Assembly (NCBI RefSeq): GCF_008386585.1
Contig: NZ_VUOB01000033.1
Span: forward strand, 40,793-104,792
Direction of reading: 5' to 3'
DNA: 64,000 nucleotides
Source of the DNA: Solihabitans fulvus
Lineage (GTDB): Bacteria > Actinomycetota > Actinomycetes > Mycobacteriales > Pseudonocardiaceae
The notes under the pieces were generated by a model. It made no database searches, had not been told where the DNA came from, and was given only the letters and a program-made list of their open reading frames with translations. Shown here piece by piece: positions 1-8,665 of this stretch. How positions within the stretch are numbered: position 1 is the first letter of the stretch; every line of letters begins with the position of its first letter. The translations under genes were made by a program, and so were the position numbers.

Positions 1-1
1 T

Positions 2-2314
2 GGCGCGCTCGGCCGGGCGCGGTCGGTGCCCCGGCGGGCCGCCGGCCTGCGCAGGCCCGCTCAGGCCGTCGCGGTGTCGGTGGCCACGGACGCCGCGCTG
101 TCGCCGCTGCTGCGGCCGAGCCCGAGGCCCCGCCCGTCGCCGGGGCCAAGAGGCGCCCGGCACCGGCCGGATTTGGTGTTCGTCGAGGTGGACCGGGCCA
201 GGGTGCTGCGGCAGCTGCTGCTGGCGCCACCGCTGCTGCTCGTCCTCGGGCTGACCGTGTTCGCGCTGATCGCCAACTCCGGCAGGCTCGGCGCCGGCCT
301 GGTCGGCGGCAGGCTGCTGCCGGTCGGCACCCTCGGCGACGTCTGGCGCGAGTACCTGGCGGCCTGGCACTCGGTCGGCGGCGGCACCGCGGCCCCCGCC
401 CCGGCGGGCCTCGCCGTGCTCGGGGTGCTCGGCACGCTGTTCGCGCCGCTGGGCGGCCCGCCCGCGGCCGTCGCCGTGCTGCTGCTCGGCGACGCGCCCA
501 TCGCGGCGCTCGGCGCCTACCTGGCCAGCAGGCGGATCCGGGTGCGCCGGTCGGTCCGCGCGGTCGCCGCGGCGGGCTACGGCCTGCTGCCGGTCGCCAC
601 GTCGGCGGTGGCGCAGGGCAGGCTGGACGTCGTCGTGGTGCACCTGCTCGCGCCGCTGGCCTTCGCCGGCATCCTCGCCGTGCTGCGGCCAACGGGCGGG
701 GTGTCGTGGCTGCCCATCGCCTCGGCCACCGCGTTCTGCGTCGCCGTGATCGGCGCGTTCTCCCCGCTGACACACCTGCTGGTGCTGGCGGCGGCGCTGG
801 TCGGCTTCGTTGTGGTGCCGGGCCGCCGGGGTGACGGCCGCCGCCGCATCGCCGCGCTGTTCGCCGTGGTGCTGCTGCCGCTGGCGCTGCTGCTCCCGTG
901 GCCGGCCGTGGTGCTGCTGCACCCGGGCGTGGTGCTGCACGGCCTCGGCGGTTACCTGGCCGCGCAGCCCGTGTCGGTGTTCGACGTGCTGTCCCTGAGC
1001 CCAGGCGGCCCCGGCGCGGTGCCGGCGGTCGGCGCGCTGGTGCTGCTGGCCGCCCTTGGGGCGCTGGTGCTGCGGCCGAGCAGGGCGATGCTGCCCGGCC
1101 TCGCCGTGGCGCTGCTCGGCGCCGTCGGCCTCGGTGTGGTGCTCGCGGTGCCGTCCGTGCCGCTCGGCGGCCAGACGCCCGAACACGGCTGGACCGGCGC
1201 GCCCCTGGTGGTGGTCGGCTGGGGCCTGGTCTGGGCCGTGCTTGGCGCGTGGCGGCGCGACGTCCCGGCCGGCCGCCGCAGCCGATGGCTCGGCCAGCGC
1301 GCGTCGGCTGATGGTGCTAGGGCGTGTCCCGCGGATCTCTTTCCTGCTGCGCGGGGCCCAGCCGCCGCCTGGGCCCCGCTCGCGACGGAAAAGATCCACG
1401 GGACACGCCCTAACGGGTCGGTCGGCGGCTGGCGGCCGCGGCTGCGGCCGGGACTGGTCCGGCTGGCGACCCTGGCCGGGGTGGCTGTCCTCGCGGTGCT
1501 CGCCGTTGGCGGCCTGGTGGGGCTGCGCGGCGGCCCGCTGCGCGCCGGCGGCGGACCAACCCTCGTCCCGGTGCTGACCCACGAGCTGACGACGACGGGA
1601 CGCTCGGTGCTGGTGCTGGCCGCGCGCGGCGAGCCGACCAGGCTGACGGCCGGTCGGCTGCCCAGGTTCGGCGACGACGACCTCGTGCCGACCGCCGCGG
1701 CGAGGGCCCGGCTGGACCGGCTGACCGAGGACCTCCGCAGCGGCGTGCCCGACACCGCGAAGGCCGCCGTGGCGCGGGCCGCGGTCGTCGGCGTCGCCTA
1801 CCTCGTGCTGCCCGACCCCGAGTCGGCCACGCGGCTGCGCGCCGCGGTCGGCGACCTGGTCGCGGATGTCCCGCCGACCTCGGACGGCCGTCCGGTGCTG
1901 CGCATCCAGCTGGCGGCCGGCACCGCCGTGCTGCTGTCGCCGGAGCTGGCCCAGCGGGCGCGTAGCGGGGGCCAGCCGCCGACCGAGCTTGGCGCGCGCG
2001 GCATCGCGCCGGTGGACGCCGGGCCGCCGGACCTGGCGGTGCGGGTGTCCGACGGTCCGGAGGGCCGGCTGCTGGTGCTCGCGGCCGAGGACGAGCCCGG
2101 CTGGCAGCTCACGGTCGGCGGGCAGCAGGTGCCGGTGGTGCGGGCCTGGGGCCATCTGGTCGGGGTGCCGATGCCGACGAAGGCGGCGGACGTGCGGGTG
2201 ACCATGCCGAGCTCGCTGCGCGAACTCCTGCTGCTCGCCGAAGCGGCTGCCGCCCTGTTCACGCTGCTCACGGCCATCCCCGCGCGCCGAAAGCCCGACG
2301 CCCTGGACTCCTGA
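2..2314 (+). CDS. C-terminal part of a large polytopic membrane protein, probable glycosyltransferase (5' truncated by window edge)
   Basis: The frame is open from the left edge, so the true start lies outside the window; the GTG at 26 is internal. What is visible is a series of hydrophobic segments over roughly the first 400 residues, a further one after residue ~470, a ~230-residue soluble stretch rich in Arg, Asp and Gly, and a last hydrophobic segment just before the stop. No glycosyltransferase catalytic motif falls inside the window. The call rests on position: in related actinomycetes a ~1000-residue family 2 glycosyltransferase with a C-terminal membrane region sits next to the zincin-like and DUF3499 genes. 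Residues encoded by 1318-1412 come from an inserted inverted-repeat element that keeps the frame. Alternative: an unrelated polytopic envelope protein. Confidence 0.6.
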   Translation, partial: GALGRARSVPRRAAGLRRPAQAVAVSVATDAALSPLLRPSPRPRPSPGPRGARHRPDLVFVEVDRARVLRQLLLAPPLLLVLGLTVFALIANSGRLGAGLVGGRLLPVGTLGDVWREYLAAWHSVGGGTAAPAPAGLAVLGVLGTLFAPLGGPPAAVAVLLLGDAPIAALGAYLASRRIRVRRSVRAVAAAGYGLLPVATSAVAQGRLDVVVVHLLAPLAFAGILAVLRPTGGVSWLPIASATAFCVAVIGAFSPLTHLLVLAAALVGFVVVPGRRGDGRRRIAALFAVVLLPLALLLPWPAVVLLHPGVVLHGLGGYLAAQPVSVFDVLSLSPGGPGAVPAVGALVLLAALGALVLRPSRAMLPGLAVALLGAVGLGVVLAVPSVPLGGQTPEHGWTGAPLVVVGWGLVWAVLGAWRRDVPAGRRSRWLGQRASADGARACPADLFPAARGPAAAWAPLATEKIHGTRPNGSVGGWRPRLRPGLVRLATLAGVAVLAVLAVGGLVGLRGGPLRAGGGPTLVPVLTHELTTTGRSVLVLAARGEPTRLTAGRLPRFGDDDLVPTAAARARLDRLTEDLRSGVPDTAKAAVARAAVVGVAYLVLPDPESATRLRAAVGDLVADVPPTSDGRPVLRIQLAAGTAVLLSPELAQRARSGGQPPTELGARGIAPVDAGPPDLAVRVSDGPEGRLLVLAAEDEPGWQLTVGGQQVPVVRAWGHLVGVPMPTKAADVRVTMPSSLRELLLLAEAAAALFTLLTAIPARRKPDALDS
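1318..1412. mobile_element. 95-bp MITE-like inverted repeat inserted in frame inside a coding region
   Basis: Two ~44-nt arms (1318-1361 and 1369-1412) are inverted copies around a 7-nt loop. The outer 14 bases (TAGGGCGTGTCCCG) match perfectly, followed by GGATC in both arms and an inner CGGGGCCCAG match. Both ends carry TA, as expected for a TA target duplication (IS630/Tc1-mariner type). Element plus one duplicated TA equals 93 bp, exactly 31 codons, so the host frame is preserved and reads through the hairpin. No transposase is encoded. Assignment to a family is inference. Confidence 0.75.
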
Positions 2315-2323
2315 CGGCGGTGC

Positions 2324-2434
2324 CTGACTGGCTGGCTGAGTGACTGGCTGGCCGCCTGACCGCGTGCCTGGCTGGCCGCCTGACTGGCTGGCTGGCCGCC
2401 TGCCTGCCTGCCTGGCCGCCTGGCCGTCAGTCAG
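2324..2434. repeat. Degenerate tandem repeat of CCTGACTGGCTGG-type units
   Basis: The convergent gap between the membrane protein and the zincin-like gene is filled with imperfect copies built from CTGGCTGGCCGCCTGAC, with sub-repeats of CCTG and CTGG. It starts ten bases after the TGA of the upstream gene, whose own context (CTCCTGACGGCGG) resembles a unit. Confidence 0.7.
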
Positions 2435-2442
2435 GTGCCGTC

Positions 2443-2916
2443 TCAGTCGCCGTCGACGACGTCCGGATCCAGCCCGAGGTAGGTCGCCACCTGCTCCACC
2501 AGCACGTCGTGCACCAGATCCGCGAGGTCGGCTCCGTCCTTCGCCCGCGCCTCCAGCGGCCGCCGATACAGCACGATCCGCGCCCTGGTCGGCAGCCCGC
2601 GCCGATCGACCCCTGCCGGCACCAGCCGCGCCAGCGGCACGTTCCCGTCCTCGATCACGCCGTCGTCCCAGGTCAGCACCTGGTCAGCCGACATGTGCAC
2701 GTCGGGCACGTCGTCAACCGCCACGTCGAGCTGCGTCAGCTCGGTCCGCCACCGACCCTCGATCGGTTCGAGCGCCTCGAGGACCAGCCCGTCGAACCGC
2801 TCGGCCCTGCTGCGGGCGGCGGGCAGCGTCGACGGATACAACGGCCCGCGCAACCCGCGGCCGTGCCGGTCGCGGTTGCGCCGAACCTGCCGTCGCGAAC
2901 TCCAAGCCGTCACCAC
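2443..2916 (-). CDS. Zincin-like metallopeptidase-family protein (Rv3259 type)
   Basis: 157-residue protein with an Arg-rich N-terminus and a conserved C-terminal half ending HDVLVEQVATYLGLDPDVVDGD-like. Position beside DUF3499 and phosphomannomutase, and this C-terminal signature, match the small family annotated as metallopeptidase-family protein (Rv3259 in M. tuberculosis). The classical zincin HExxH motif is not present: where it would fall the sequence reads HDVLVEQ, so peptidase activity is doubtful. It is transcribed divergently from DUF3499 with a ~120-bp shared upstream region. Function unknown. Confidence 0.65.
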   Translation of the reverse strand: MVTAWSSRRQVRRNRDRHGRGLRGPLYPSTLPAARSRAERFDGLVLEALEPIEGRWRTELTQLDVAVDDVPDVHMSADQVLTWDDGVIEDGNVPLARLVPAGVDRRGLPTRARIVLYRRPLEARAKDGADLADLVHDVLVEQVATYLGLDPDVVDGD

Positions 2917-3036
2917 GGCGAAAAGGGTACGCGGCCGTGCCGGCGCAGGTCCCGGGCGCGTCGCCGATACCCTCGCGTGGTGTGTCGCAGCGTGCCTTCG
3001 ACGCGAGGGTGCCGCGACGCGCTATCGTCCCCGTTC

Positions 3037-3396
3037 GTGCGGAGCGTGAGGCGGTGCTCGCGAACCGGGTGCGCCAACCCGGCAGTCGCCACGCTCACCT
3101 ACGCCTATGCGGACTCCACCGCCGTCGTCGGCCCGCTCGCCACCTACTCCGAACCGCACAGCTACGACCTGTGCGAGGAGCACGCGCTGCGGCTCACCGC
3201 CCCCCGTGGCTGGGAGGTCGTCCGGCACCAGGGCGAGTTCGTCGCCCCCCAGCCTTCCGTGGACGACCTGACCGCGCTCGCCGAGGCCGTGCGGGAGGCC
3301 GGCCGCGCCGATCGCCCGGTCGAACAGGCAGAGGCCCCCGCGGGCAGCGGGCGACGCGGTCACCTGCGGGTCCTGCCCGATCCCGTCGAGGACTGA
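3037..3396 (+). CDS. DUF3499 family protein (Rv3258c type)
   Basis: 119-residue soluble protein starting VRSVRRCSRTGC at GTG 3037; a second in-frame GTG lies at 3046. The N-terminal CSRTGC, the ADSTAVVGPLATY block and a later Cys (DLCEEH) are the hallmarks of DUF3499 and suggest a small metal-binding knuckle (C..C..C..H). The family is restricted to Actinobacteria and almost always sits upstream of phosphomannomutase, as here (114-bp gap). No experimental function is known to me. The frame stays open far upstream of 3037, but that extension overlaps the divergent gene and shows no family similarity. Confidence 0.8.
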   Translation: MRSVRRCSRTGCANPAVATLTYAYADSTAVVGPLATYSEPHSYDLCEEHALRLTAPRGWEVVRHQGEFVAPQPSVDDLTALAEAVREAGRADRPVEQAEAPAGSGRRGHLRVLPDPVED

Positions 3397-3510
3397 CCGA
3401 GCCCGCACATCACCCACCCGGACGCCGGTAGGCTGCCGCAGGCAGTGCGGTGGCTCCTGTCAAGGGGCAGCCGATGGCAGAGGTGAAGCCGAGTGACTCG
3501 GGAGTAACGC

Positions 3511-4863
3511 GTGCGCGACCTGTCCGGAATCGTCAAGGCGTACGACATCCGTGGAGTGGTGGGTGAGCAGCTTGACGCGGACATCGTCCGCGACTTCGGC
3601 GCTGCCTTCGCACGGCTGGTCGGCGGTCCGGCCGTCGTCATCGGGCACGACATGCGCGACTCGTCTCCCGGCCTGGCCTCGGCGTTCGCCGAGGGCGTCA
3701 CCGGCCAGGGCGTCGACGTGGTCAGCATCGGCCTGGCCAGCACGGACATGCTCTACTTCGCCTCCGGCCGGCTGAACCTGCCCGGCGCGATGTTCACCGC
3801 GAGCCACAACCCGGCCAAGTACAACGGCATCAAGCTGTGCCGGGCTGGCGCGGCCCCGGTCGGCCAGGACACCGGGCTGGCCGCGATCCGCGAGGGCGCC
3901 GAGCAGGGCGTCCCGGCCGCCGACGGCGTCACCCCCGGCAGCGTCTCCGAGCGCGACATGCTCGTCGAGTACGCCGCCTACCTGCGTGAACTCGTCGACC
4001 TGTCGGGCAGCCGCCCGCTCAAGGTCGTGGTCGACGCCGGCAACGGCATGGGCGGCCACACCGTGCCGAGCGTCTTCGCCGGGCTGCCCATCGAGGTCGT
4101 GCCGATGTACTTCGAGCTGGACGGCAACTTCCCCAACCACGAGGCGAACCCGCTCGACCCGAAGAACGTCGTCGACCTCCAGGCGAAGGTCGTCGAGGTC
4201 GGCGCGGACGCCGGCCTCGCCTTCGACGGCGACGCCGACCGCTGCTTCGTGATCGACGAGCGCGGCGAGCCAGTCTCCCCGAGCACGATCACCGCCCTGG
4301 TCGCCGTGCGCGAGCTGGTCAAGGAGCCCGGCGGCACGATCATCCACAACCTGATCACCTCCAAGGGCGTCCCGGAGATCGTCGCGGAGCACGGCGGCAA
4401 GCCGGTGCGCACCCGCGTGGGCCACTCCTTCATCAAGGAGCAGATGGCCGCGACCGGCGCGATCTTCGGCGGCGAGCACTCGGCGCACTACTACTTCCGC
4501 GACTTCTGGCGGGCCGACACCGGCATGCTGGCCGCGCTGCACGTGCTGGCCGCGCTCGGCGAGCAGGACCGGCCGCTGTCGGAGCTGACCAGCGAGTACG
4601 GCCGTTACGCCGCCTCCGGCGAGATCAACTCCACGGTCGACGACCAGGCCGGCCGGATGACCGCCGTGCAGGCCGCCTTCGCCGGCCGCGACGGGGTTAC
4701 CGTTGACGAGTTGGACGGGCTCACCGTGAACCTGCCCGACGGGTCGTGGTTCAACCTCCGCCCCTCCAACACCGAGCCGCTGCTCCGACTCAACGTGGAA
4801 GCCGCTGACGCGGACGCGGTCGCCGCGCTGCGCGACGAGGTTCTTGCCCTCGTCCGCAGCTGA
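3511..4863 (+). CDS. manB: Phosphomannomutase/phosphoglucomutase
   Basis: 450-residue alpha-D-phosphohexomutase interconverting mannose-6-P and mannose-1-P, feeding GDP-mannose for mannosylated lipids and glycoproteins. All four family signatures are visible: the phosphoserine loop TASHNP with flanking KYNG (residues ~97-106), the Mg2+ loop DGDADRCF (~240), the sugar-recognition GGEHSAHYYF (~320), and the phosphate-binding NTEPLLRLN near the C-terminus. GTG start at 3511. It heads a run with a Trm112-like protein, an SIS isomerase and manA, the same order as Rv3257c-Rv3255c. Confidence 0.93.
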   Translation: MRDLSGIVKAYDIRGVVGEQLDADIVRDFGAAFARLVGGPAVVIGHDMRDSSPGLASAFAEGVTGQGVDVVSIGLASTDMLYFASGRLNLPGAMFTASHNPAKYNGIKLCRAGAAPVGQDTGLAAIREGAEQGVPAADGVTPGSVSERDMLVEYAAYLRELVDLSGSRPLKVVVDAGNGMGGHTVPSVFAGLPIEVVPMYFELDGNFPNHEANPLDPKNVVDLQAKVVEVGADAGLAFDGDADRCFVIDERGEPVSPSTITALVAVRELVKEPGGTIIHNLITSKGVPEIVAEHGGKPVRTRVGHSFIKEQMAATGAIFGGEHSAHYYFRDFWRADTGMLAALHVLAALGEQDRPLSELTSEYGRYAASGEINSTVDDQAGRMTAVQAAFAGRDGVTVDELDGLTVNLPDGSWFNLRPSNTEPLLRLNVEAADADAVAALRDEVLALVRS

Positions 4864-4937
4864 CCGCGCGGGCGGTGGCCCGTGCCGCACCTCGCACGCC
4901 ACTGCCCGGACCACATCGCCGAACGCAAGGAGAGACC

Positions 4938-5210
4938 GTGGCCGTCCAGCTCGACCCGCAGTTGTTGGAGATCCTGGCGTGCCCGTGCCCGGAGCACGCG
5001 CCGTTGCAGGTCGGCACACCCGAGGACGCCATGGCCGACTTCCTCACCTGCACCTCGTGCGGCCGGGCCTTCCCGGTGCGCGACGGCATTCCGGTGCTCC
5101 TGCTCGACGAGGCCGTCGACGCGGCGGCGGCCCGACAGGGCGCCGGTGACGGCGCGGTCTCCGCGAGGTCGGCGGGTTCGCCTGCCGACGGAGACTCGAC
5201 GGCTGGGTGA
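4938..5210 (+). CDS. Trm112 family zinc-ribbon protein
   Basis: 90-residue protein starting at GTG 4938, 3 bases after an AAGGAGAG ribosome-binding site. It begins QLDPQLLEILACPCP, then CTSCGRAFPVRDGIPVLLLDEA, the Trm112/YcaR signature with a CxC...CxxC zinc ribbon. In other organisms Trm112 activates methyltransferases; in actinomycete mannose operons its role is unknown. The Ala-rich C-terminal tail (from residue ~62) is longer than in minimal family members. Its TGA overlaps the GTG of the next gene by four bases, implying translational coupling. Confidence 0.85.
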   Translation: MAVQLDPQLLEILACPCPEHAPLQVGTPEDAMADFLTCTSCGRAFPVRDGIPVLLLDEAVDAAAARQGAGDGAVSARSAGSPADGDSTAG

Positions 5211-6301
5211 GTTCGGTGCTCGACGACAGCCTGCTCGACGACTCGGCCCGGCTCGCCGACGCCGACACCGCCGGGTTCCTGCGGGCGGCGGCGCTGGCCG
5301 GGGCCCAGGTGCGGGCCACCTCGGAGGCCGCGGCCGAGCTGGGTGTTTCCGCCGTCCTGGCCGATGTGCGGCCAAGGGCGCTCGTGCTGGTCACGCGGCC
5401 CGGCGTCGGGCCGGCCGTCGCCCGGCTGGTGGGCGCGCTGCTCGGCCCGTCCTGCCCGGTGCCGGTCGTGGTCGCCGACAGCGTGCCGACCTGGGTCGGC
5501 GCGCTGGACGTCGTGGTGGCGCACACCGACGACTCGAACGACGTCGTGCTGGCCGAGACCGTGGACCGCGCCGCCCGCCGGGGCGCGCAGATCCTGCTCA
5601 CCGCGCCGCAGGACGGCCCGGTCGCCGCGGCGGCGGCCGGCAGGGCGCTGCTGTTGCCGCCGAGGATCGAGCTGCCGCGCGGTTTCGACTTCGTCAGGGC
5701 GCTGACCGGCGCGCTGATCGTGCTCGGACAGCTCGGCCTGTTGCGCACGGACCTGGACATGCTGGCCGACGAGCTGGACCGGGAGGCCGAGCGCGGCCAC
5801 CCGATGCACGAGTCGTTCGTGAACCCGGCGAAGGCGCTGGCGCTGCGCCTCGCCGACCGCACGCCGCTGCTGTGGGGGCTGGACGAGGTGGCGGCCGCCG
5901 TCGCGGGCCACGGCGCGGCCACGCTCGCCGGCCGGGCCGGCGTGGTGAGCGACGTCGCCGACTACCAACAGGCGTTGACGCGGCCGGTGCTGCACCGGCT
6001 GGCGTTGCAGGGTGGATCCGAGGCCGATCTGTTCGCGGATCCCGACGACGGGCCGTCCGGCGCGCAGCTGCGGGTGCTGCTGCTCGCCGTGCGCCAGGGG
6101 CCCGCCGCGGAGCAGGCCAGGCGGACGGCCGAGCGCATGCTGCCCGGCGCCGATCTGCTCGAGCCCGCAGAAGAGGTGTCCGGGGGCGACGCGGTCTGTG
6201 CCGCACTGCTCGCCCTGCGATTCGAGTTGGCCGCGCTGTACCTGGGTCTTGCCGCCGGAACGTTGGGCGGCTCGGGGCAGTTCGCGCCTACCGCCGTCTG
6301 A
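5207..6301 (+). CDS. SIS-domain phosphosugar isomerase-like protein (Rv3256c type)
   Basis: 364-residue soluble protein between Trm112 and manA. The N-terminal half has the Rossmann-like SIS pattern (residues ~55-150: RALVLVTRPGVGPAVARLV, VVVADSVPTWVGALDVVVAH) and the C-terminal half resembles the bifunctional phosphoglucose/phosphomannose isomerase fold. Start GTG 5207 overlaps the preceding stop (GTGA). The usual catalytic residues cannot be verified by eye, so whether it is an isomerase or a regulatory relative is open. Confidence 0.75.
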   Translation: MSSVLDDSLLDDSARLADADTAGFLRAAALAGAQVRATSEAAAELGVSAVLADVRPRALVLVTRPGVGPAVARLVGALLGPSCPVPVVVADSVPTWVGALDVVVAHTDDSNDVVLAETVDRAARRGAQILLTAPQDGPVAAAAAGRALLLPPRIELPRGFDFVRALTGALIVLGQLGLLRTDLDMLADELDREAERGHPMHESFVNPAKALALRLADRTPLLWGLDEVAAAVAGHGAATLAGRAGVVSDVADYQQALTRPVLHRLALQGGSEADLFADPDDGPSGAQLRVLLLAVRQGPAAEQARRTAERMLPGADLLEPAEEVSGGDAVCAALLALRFELAALYLGLAAGTLGGSGQFAPTAV

Positions 6302-6344
6302 GCGTCAGACGCTCTGGCGTGCCGATGAGGGAGTGAGTTACCAA

Positions 6345-7568
6345 GTGGACTTGCTGCGAAACGCAGTGCGGCCGTACGCGTGGGGATCGCGCACGGCCAT
6401 CGCCGACCTGCTCGGGCGTGAGGTGCCCGCGCCGCACCCCGAGGCCGAGCTGTGGCTCGGCGCGCACCCCGGCGACCCGTCGACGGTGCTCGGCGCGGAC
6501 GGCGAGCGTTCGCTGCTGGACCTGGTCACCGAGGACCCGATCGGTCAGCTCGGCGAGCGGTGCGCAACGCGCTGGGGCAACCGGTTGCCGTTCCTGCTCA
6601 AGGTGTTGGCGGCCGAGGAGGCGCTGAGCCTTCAGGCGCACCCGTCCGCGGCGCAGGCGGCCGAGGGTTTCGCGCGCGAGGAGGCCGCCGGCATCGGCCG
6701 CGACGCGCCGACCCGCAACTACCGCGACCCGACGGCCAAGCCCGAGCTGATCTGCGCGCTCACCGAGTTCCACGCGCTGGCCGGGTTCCGCGACCCGCAG
6801 CGCACGGTGACGCTGCTGCGGTCGCTCGAGGTGCCGGAGTTGGCGCACTACACCGAGCTGCTGGCCGTGCAGCCGGACGCCGACGGCCTGCGCGCCCTGT
6901 TCACCACGTGGATCACGCTGCCCCAGCCCACGCTGGACGCGTTGCTGCCCAAGGTCCTCGACGCGTGCGTGCTGCACGTGAAGGCGCACGGCGAGTTCGA
7001 CCTGGAGTGCCGCACGATCCTCGAACTCGGCGAGGCCTACCCCGGCGACGCCGGGGTGCTGGCCGCCATGCTGCTCAACCGGCTCGTGCTCCAGCCCGGC
7101 GAGGCGATCTACCTGCCGGCCGGCAACCTGCACGCCTACCTGCACGGCACCGGCATCGAGATCCTGGCCAACTCGGACAACATCCTGCGCTGCGGCCTCA
7201 CCCCGAAGCACGTCGACGTGCCGGAGTTGTTGCGGGTGCTGGACTTCACCTGCGGGGACATGCCGGTGCTCGGCGGCGACCCTGCCGCGCCTGGCCTGCT
7301 GACCTACCGCACGGACGCGCCGGAGTTCGAGCTGTCCCGCATCGAGCTGGCCGGCGGCGCGGCCGGCGAGGCCGTGGTCGGCAGCGTCGGTCCCCGCATC
7401 CTGATCTGCACGCGGGGTTCGGTGCGGCTGCGCACCGCCGACGGCGAGGCCGTGACGCTGGTGCGCGGCCAGTCGGTGTGGCTGGCCGCCGCGGAGCCCG
7501 AGGTGCTGCTCGACGCGGTCGGCGACGCGCCAGCGCAGGTGTTCCTGGCCACGGCAGGCGCGGCTTAG
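6345..7568 (+). CDS. manA: Mannose-6-phosphate isomerase, class I
   Basis: 407-residue cupin-type isomerase (fructose-6-P to mannose-6-P), the entry step to GDP-mannose. Zinc ligands are visible in QAHPS (Gln/His, residues ~96-100), in KPELICAL (Glu) and in the C-terminal cupin block PAGNLHAYLHGTGIEI with a following NSDNILRCGLTPKH. Start taken at GTG 6345 because MDLLRNAVRPYAWGSRTA is the usual N-terminus; GTG 6333 is in frame and lies closer to the GAGGGAG purine run at 6327-6333. It is 43 bp downstream of the SIS gene and probably co-transcribed. A GAGCG-tcaga-CGCTC mini-hairpin lies between them (6300-6314). Confidence 0.93.
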   Translation: MDLLRNAVRPYAWGSRTAIADLLGREVPAPHPEAELWLGAHPGDPSTVLGADGERSLLDLVTEDPIGQLGERCATRWGNRLPFLLKVLAAEEALSLQAHPSAAQAAEGFAREEAAGIGRDAPTRNYRDPTAKPELICALTEFHALAGFRDPQRTVTLLRSLEVPELAHYTELLAVQPDADGLRALFTTWITLPQPTLDALLPKVLDACVLHVKAHGEFDLECRTILELGEAYPGDAGVLAAMLLNRLVLQPGEAIYLPAGNLHAYLHGTGIEILANSDNILRCGLTPKHVDVPELLRVLDFTCGDMPVLGGDPAAPGLLTYRTDAPEFELSRIELAGGAAGEAVVGSVGPRILICTRGSVRLRTADGEAVTLVRGQSVWLAAAEPEVLLDAVGDAPAQVFLATAGAA

Positions 7569-7605
7569 GGTTTCGGGTAAACCGGACCGGCTCGGGGAGT
7601 GCACT

Positions 7606-8529
7606 GTGTCAGCAGGCGGCGGGACAAGGGCGATCATCGCGGCACTGGCGGCGAACGCCGGCATCGCCGCGGCCAAGTTCGTCGGCTTCCTGATCACCGG
7701 TTCGTCCTCGATGCTCGCCGAGGCGGTGCACTCGGTCGCCGACACGTCCAACCAGGGCCTGCTCCTGTTGGGGCACCGGACCTCCCGGCGTGCGGCGAAC
7801 GAGGAGCACCCGTTCGGGTACGGCCGCGACCGATACTTCTACTCGTTCGTGGTGGCGCTGCTGCTGTTTTCCCTCGGCTCGGTGTTCGCGCTCTACGAGG
7901 GCATCCACAAGATCGGGGACCCAGAGCCGCTGTCCTCGCCGCTGGTCGCGGTCGGCATCCTCCTGGTGGCAATTCTCCTTGAGGGGTACAGCTTCCGCAC
8001 CGCGATCGGGGAGTCGCGGGAGCTCAAGGGGCAGTCGAGCTGGTGGCAGTTCGTCCGCCAGTCGCGGGTGCCGGAGCTGCCGGTGGTGCTGCTTGAGGAC
8101 GCGGGGGCGTTGCTCGGCCTGGTGTTCGCGCTGGTCGGCGTCGGTCTCGCGGTGGTGACCGGGAACCCGGTCTGGGACGGGATCGGCACCCTCGCGATCG
8201 GCGTGCTGCTCGGCGTCATCGCGGTCTTCCTGATCGTGGAGATGAAGAGCCTGCTGATCGGCGAGGGCGCCACCGGCGCGGAGCTGGCCACGATCGTCGG
8301 CGAGCTGGAGGCCGGCAGGGTGGACCGGGTCATCCACATCCGCACCCTGTACCTGGGGCCGGAGGAGCTGTTGGTGGCGGCGAAGATCGCGCTCACGCCT
8401 GGGCTTCCGGTCGACGAGGTGGCCACGGCCATCGACGACGCCGAGCTGCGCGTGCGCGCGAAGGTGCCCAACGCCAAGCTGATCTACCTCGAACCCGATC
8501 TGGACCGAACGCCGTTCGCCGCCCAATAG
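7606..8529 (+). CDS. Cation diffusion facilitator family transporter (ZNT9-like subgroup)
   Basis: 307-residue inner-membrane protein with five or six hydrophobic helices in the first ~210 residues and a ~90-residue cytoplasmic tail. Helix 2 carries the metal-binding HSVADTSNQ motif. The matching motif in helix 5 is LLEDAGALLG, with Glu-Asp rather than the His-Asp pair of classical zinc CDF proteins; this pattern is seen in the SLC30A9-like branch, so the substrate may be a divalent metal other than zinc. GTG start 37 bp after manA. An 18-bp tandem array starts one base after its TAG. Confidence 0.85.
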   Translation: MSAGGGTRAIIAALAANAGIAAAKFVGFLITGSSSMLAEAVHSVADTSNQGLLLLGHRTSRRAANEEHPFGYGRDRYFYSFVVALLLFSLGSVFALYEGIHKIGDPEPLSSPLVAVGILLVAILLEGYSFRTAIGESRELKGQSSWWQFVRQSRVPELPVVLLEDAGALLGLVFALVGVGLAVVTGNPVWDGIGTLAIGVLLGVIAVFLIVEMKSLLIGEGATGAELATIVGELEAGRVDRVIHIRTLYLGPEELLVAAKIALTPGLPVDEVATAIDDAELRVRAKVPNAKLIYLEPDLDRTPFAAQ

Positions 8530-8530
8530 G

Positions 8531-8612
8531 GACCTCGACGACCTTCGAGACTTCAGCGACCTTCTAGACCTCGGCGACTTTCGGGACCTTGGCGACTTTC
8601 GGACCTTTCGCA
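8531..8612. repeat. 18-bp tandem repeat, about 4.5 copies, abutting a stop codon
   Basis: Units GACCTCGACGACCTTCGA, GACTTCAGCGACCTTCTA, GACCTCGGCGACTTTCGG and GACCTTGGCGACTTTCGG occupy 8531-8602 with a partial fifth. The array begins one base after the TAG (8527-8529) of the CDF transporter gene. It is visibly less GC-rich than its surroundings. Confidence 0.85.
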
Positions 8613-8665
8613 CTAAGGTGACCGGCGAGGCACGCACCGTGACCTCGACGACGAGGAGGAAGACC

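Noticed and set aside
2509..3036. Long N-terminal extension of the DUF3499 frame
   Set aside because: It runs antisense to the divergent zincin-like gene and family members start at MRSVRRCS or close to it.
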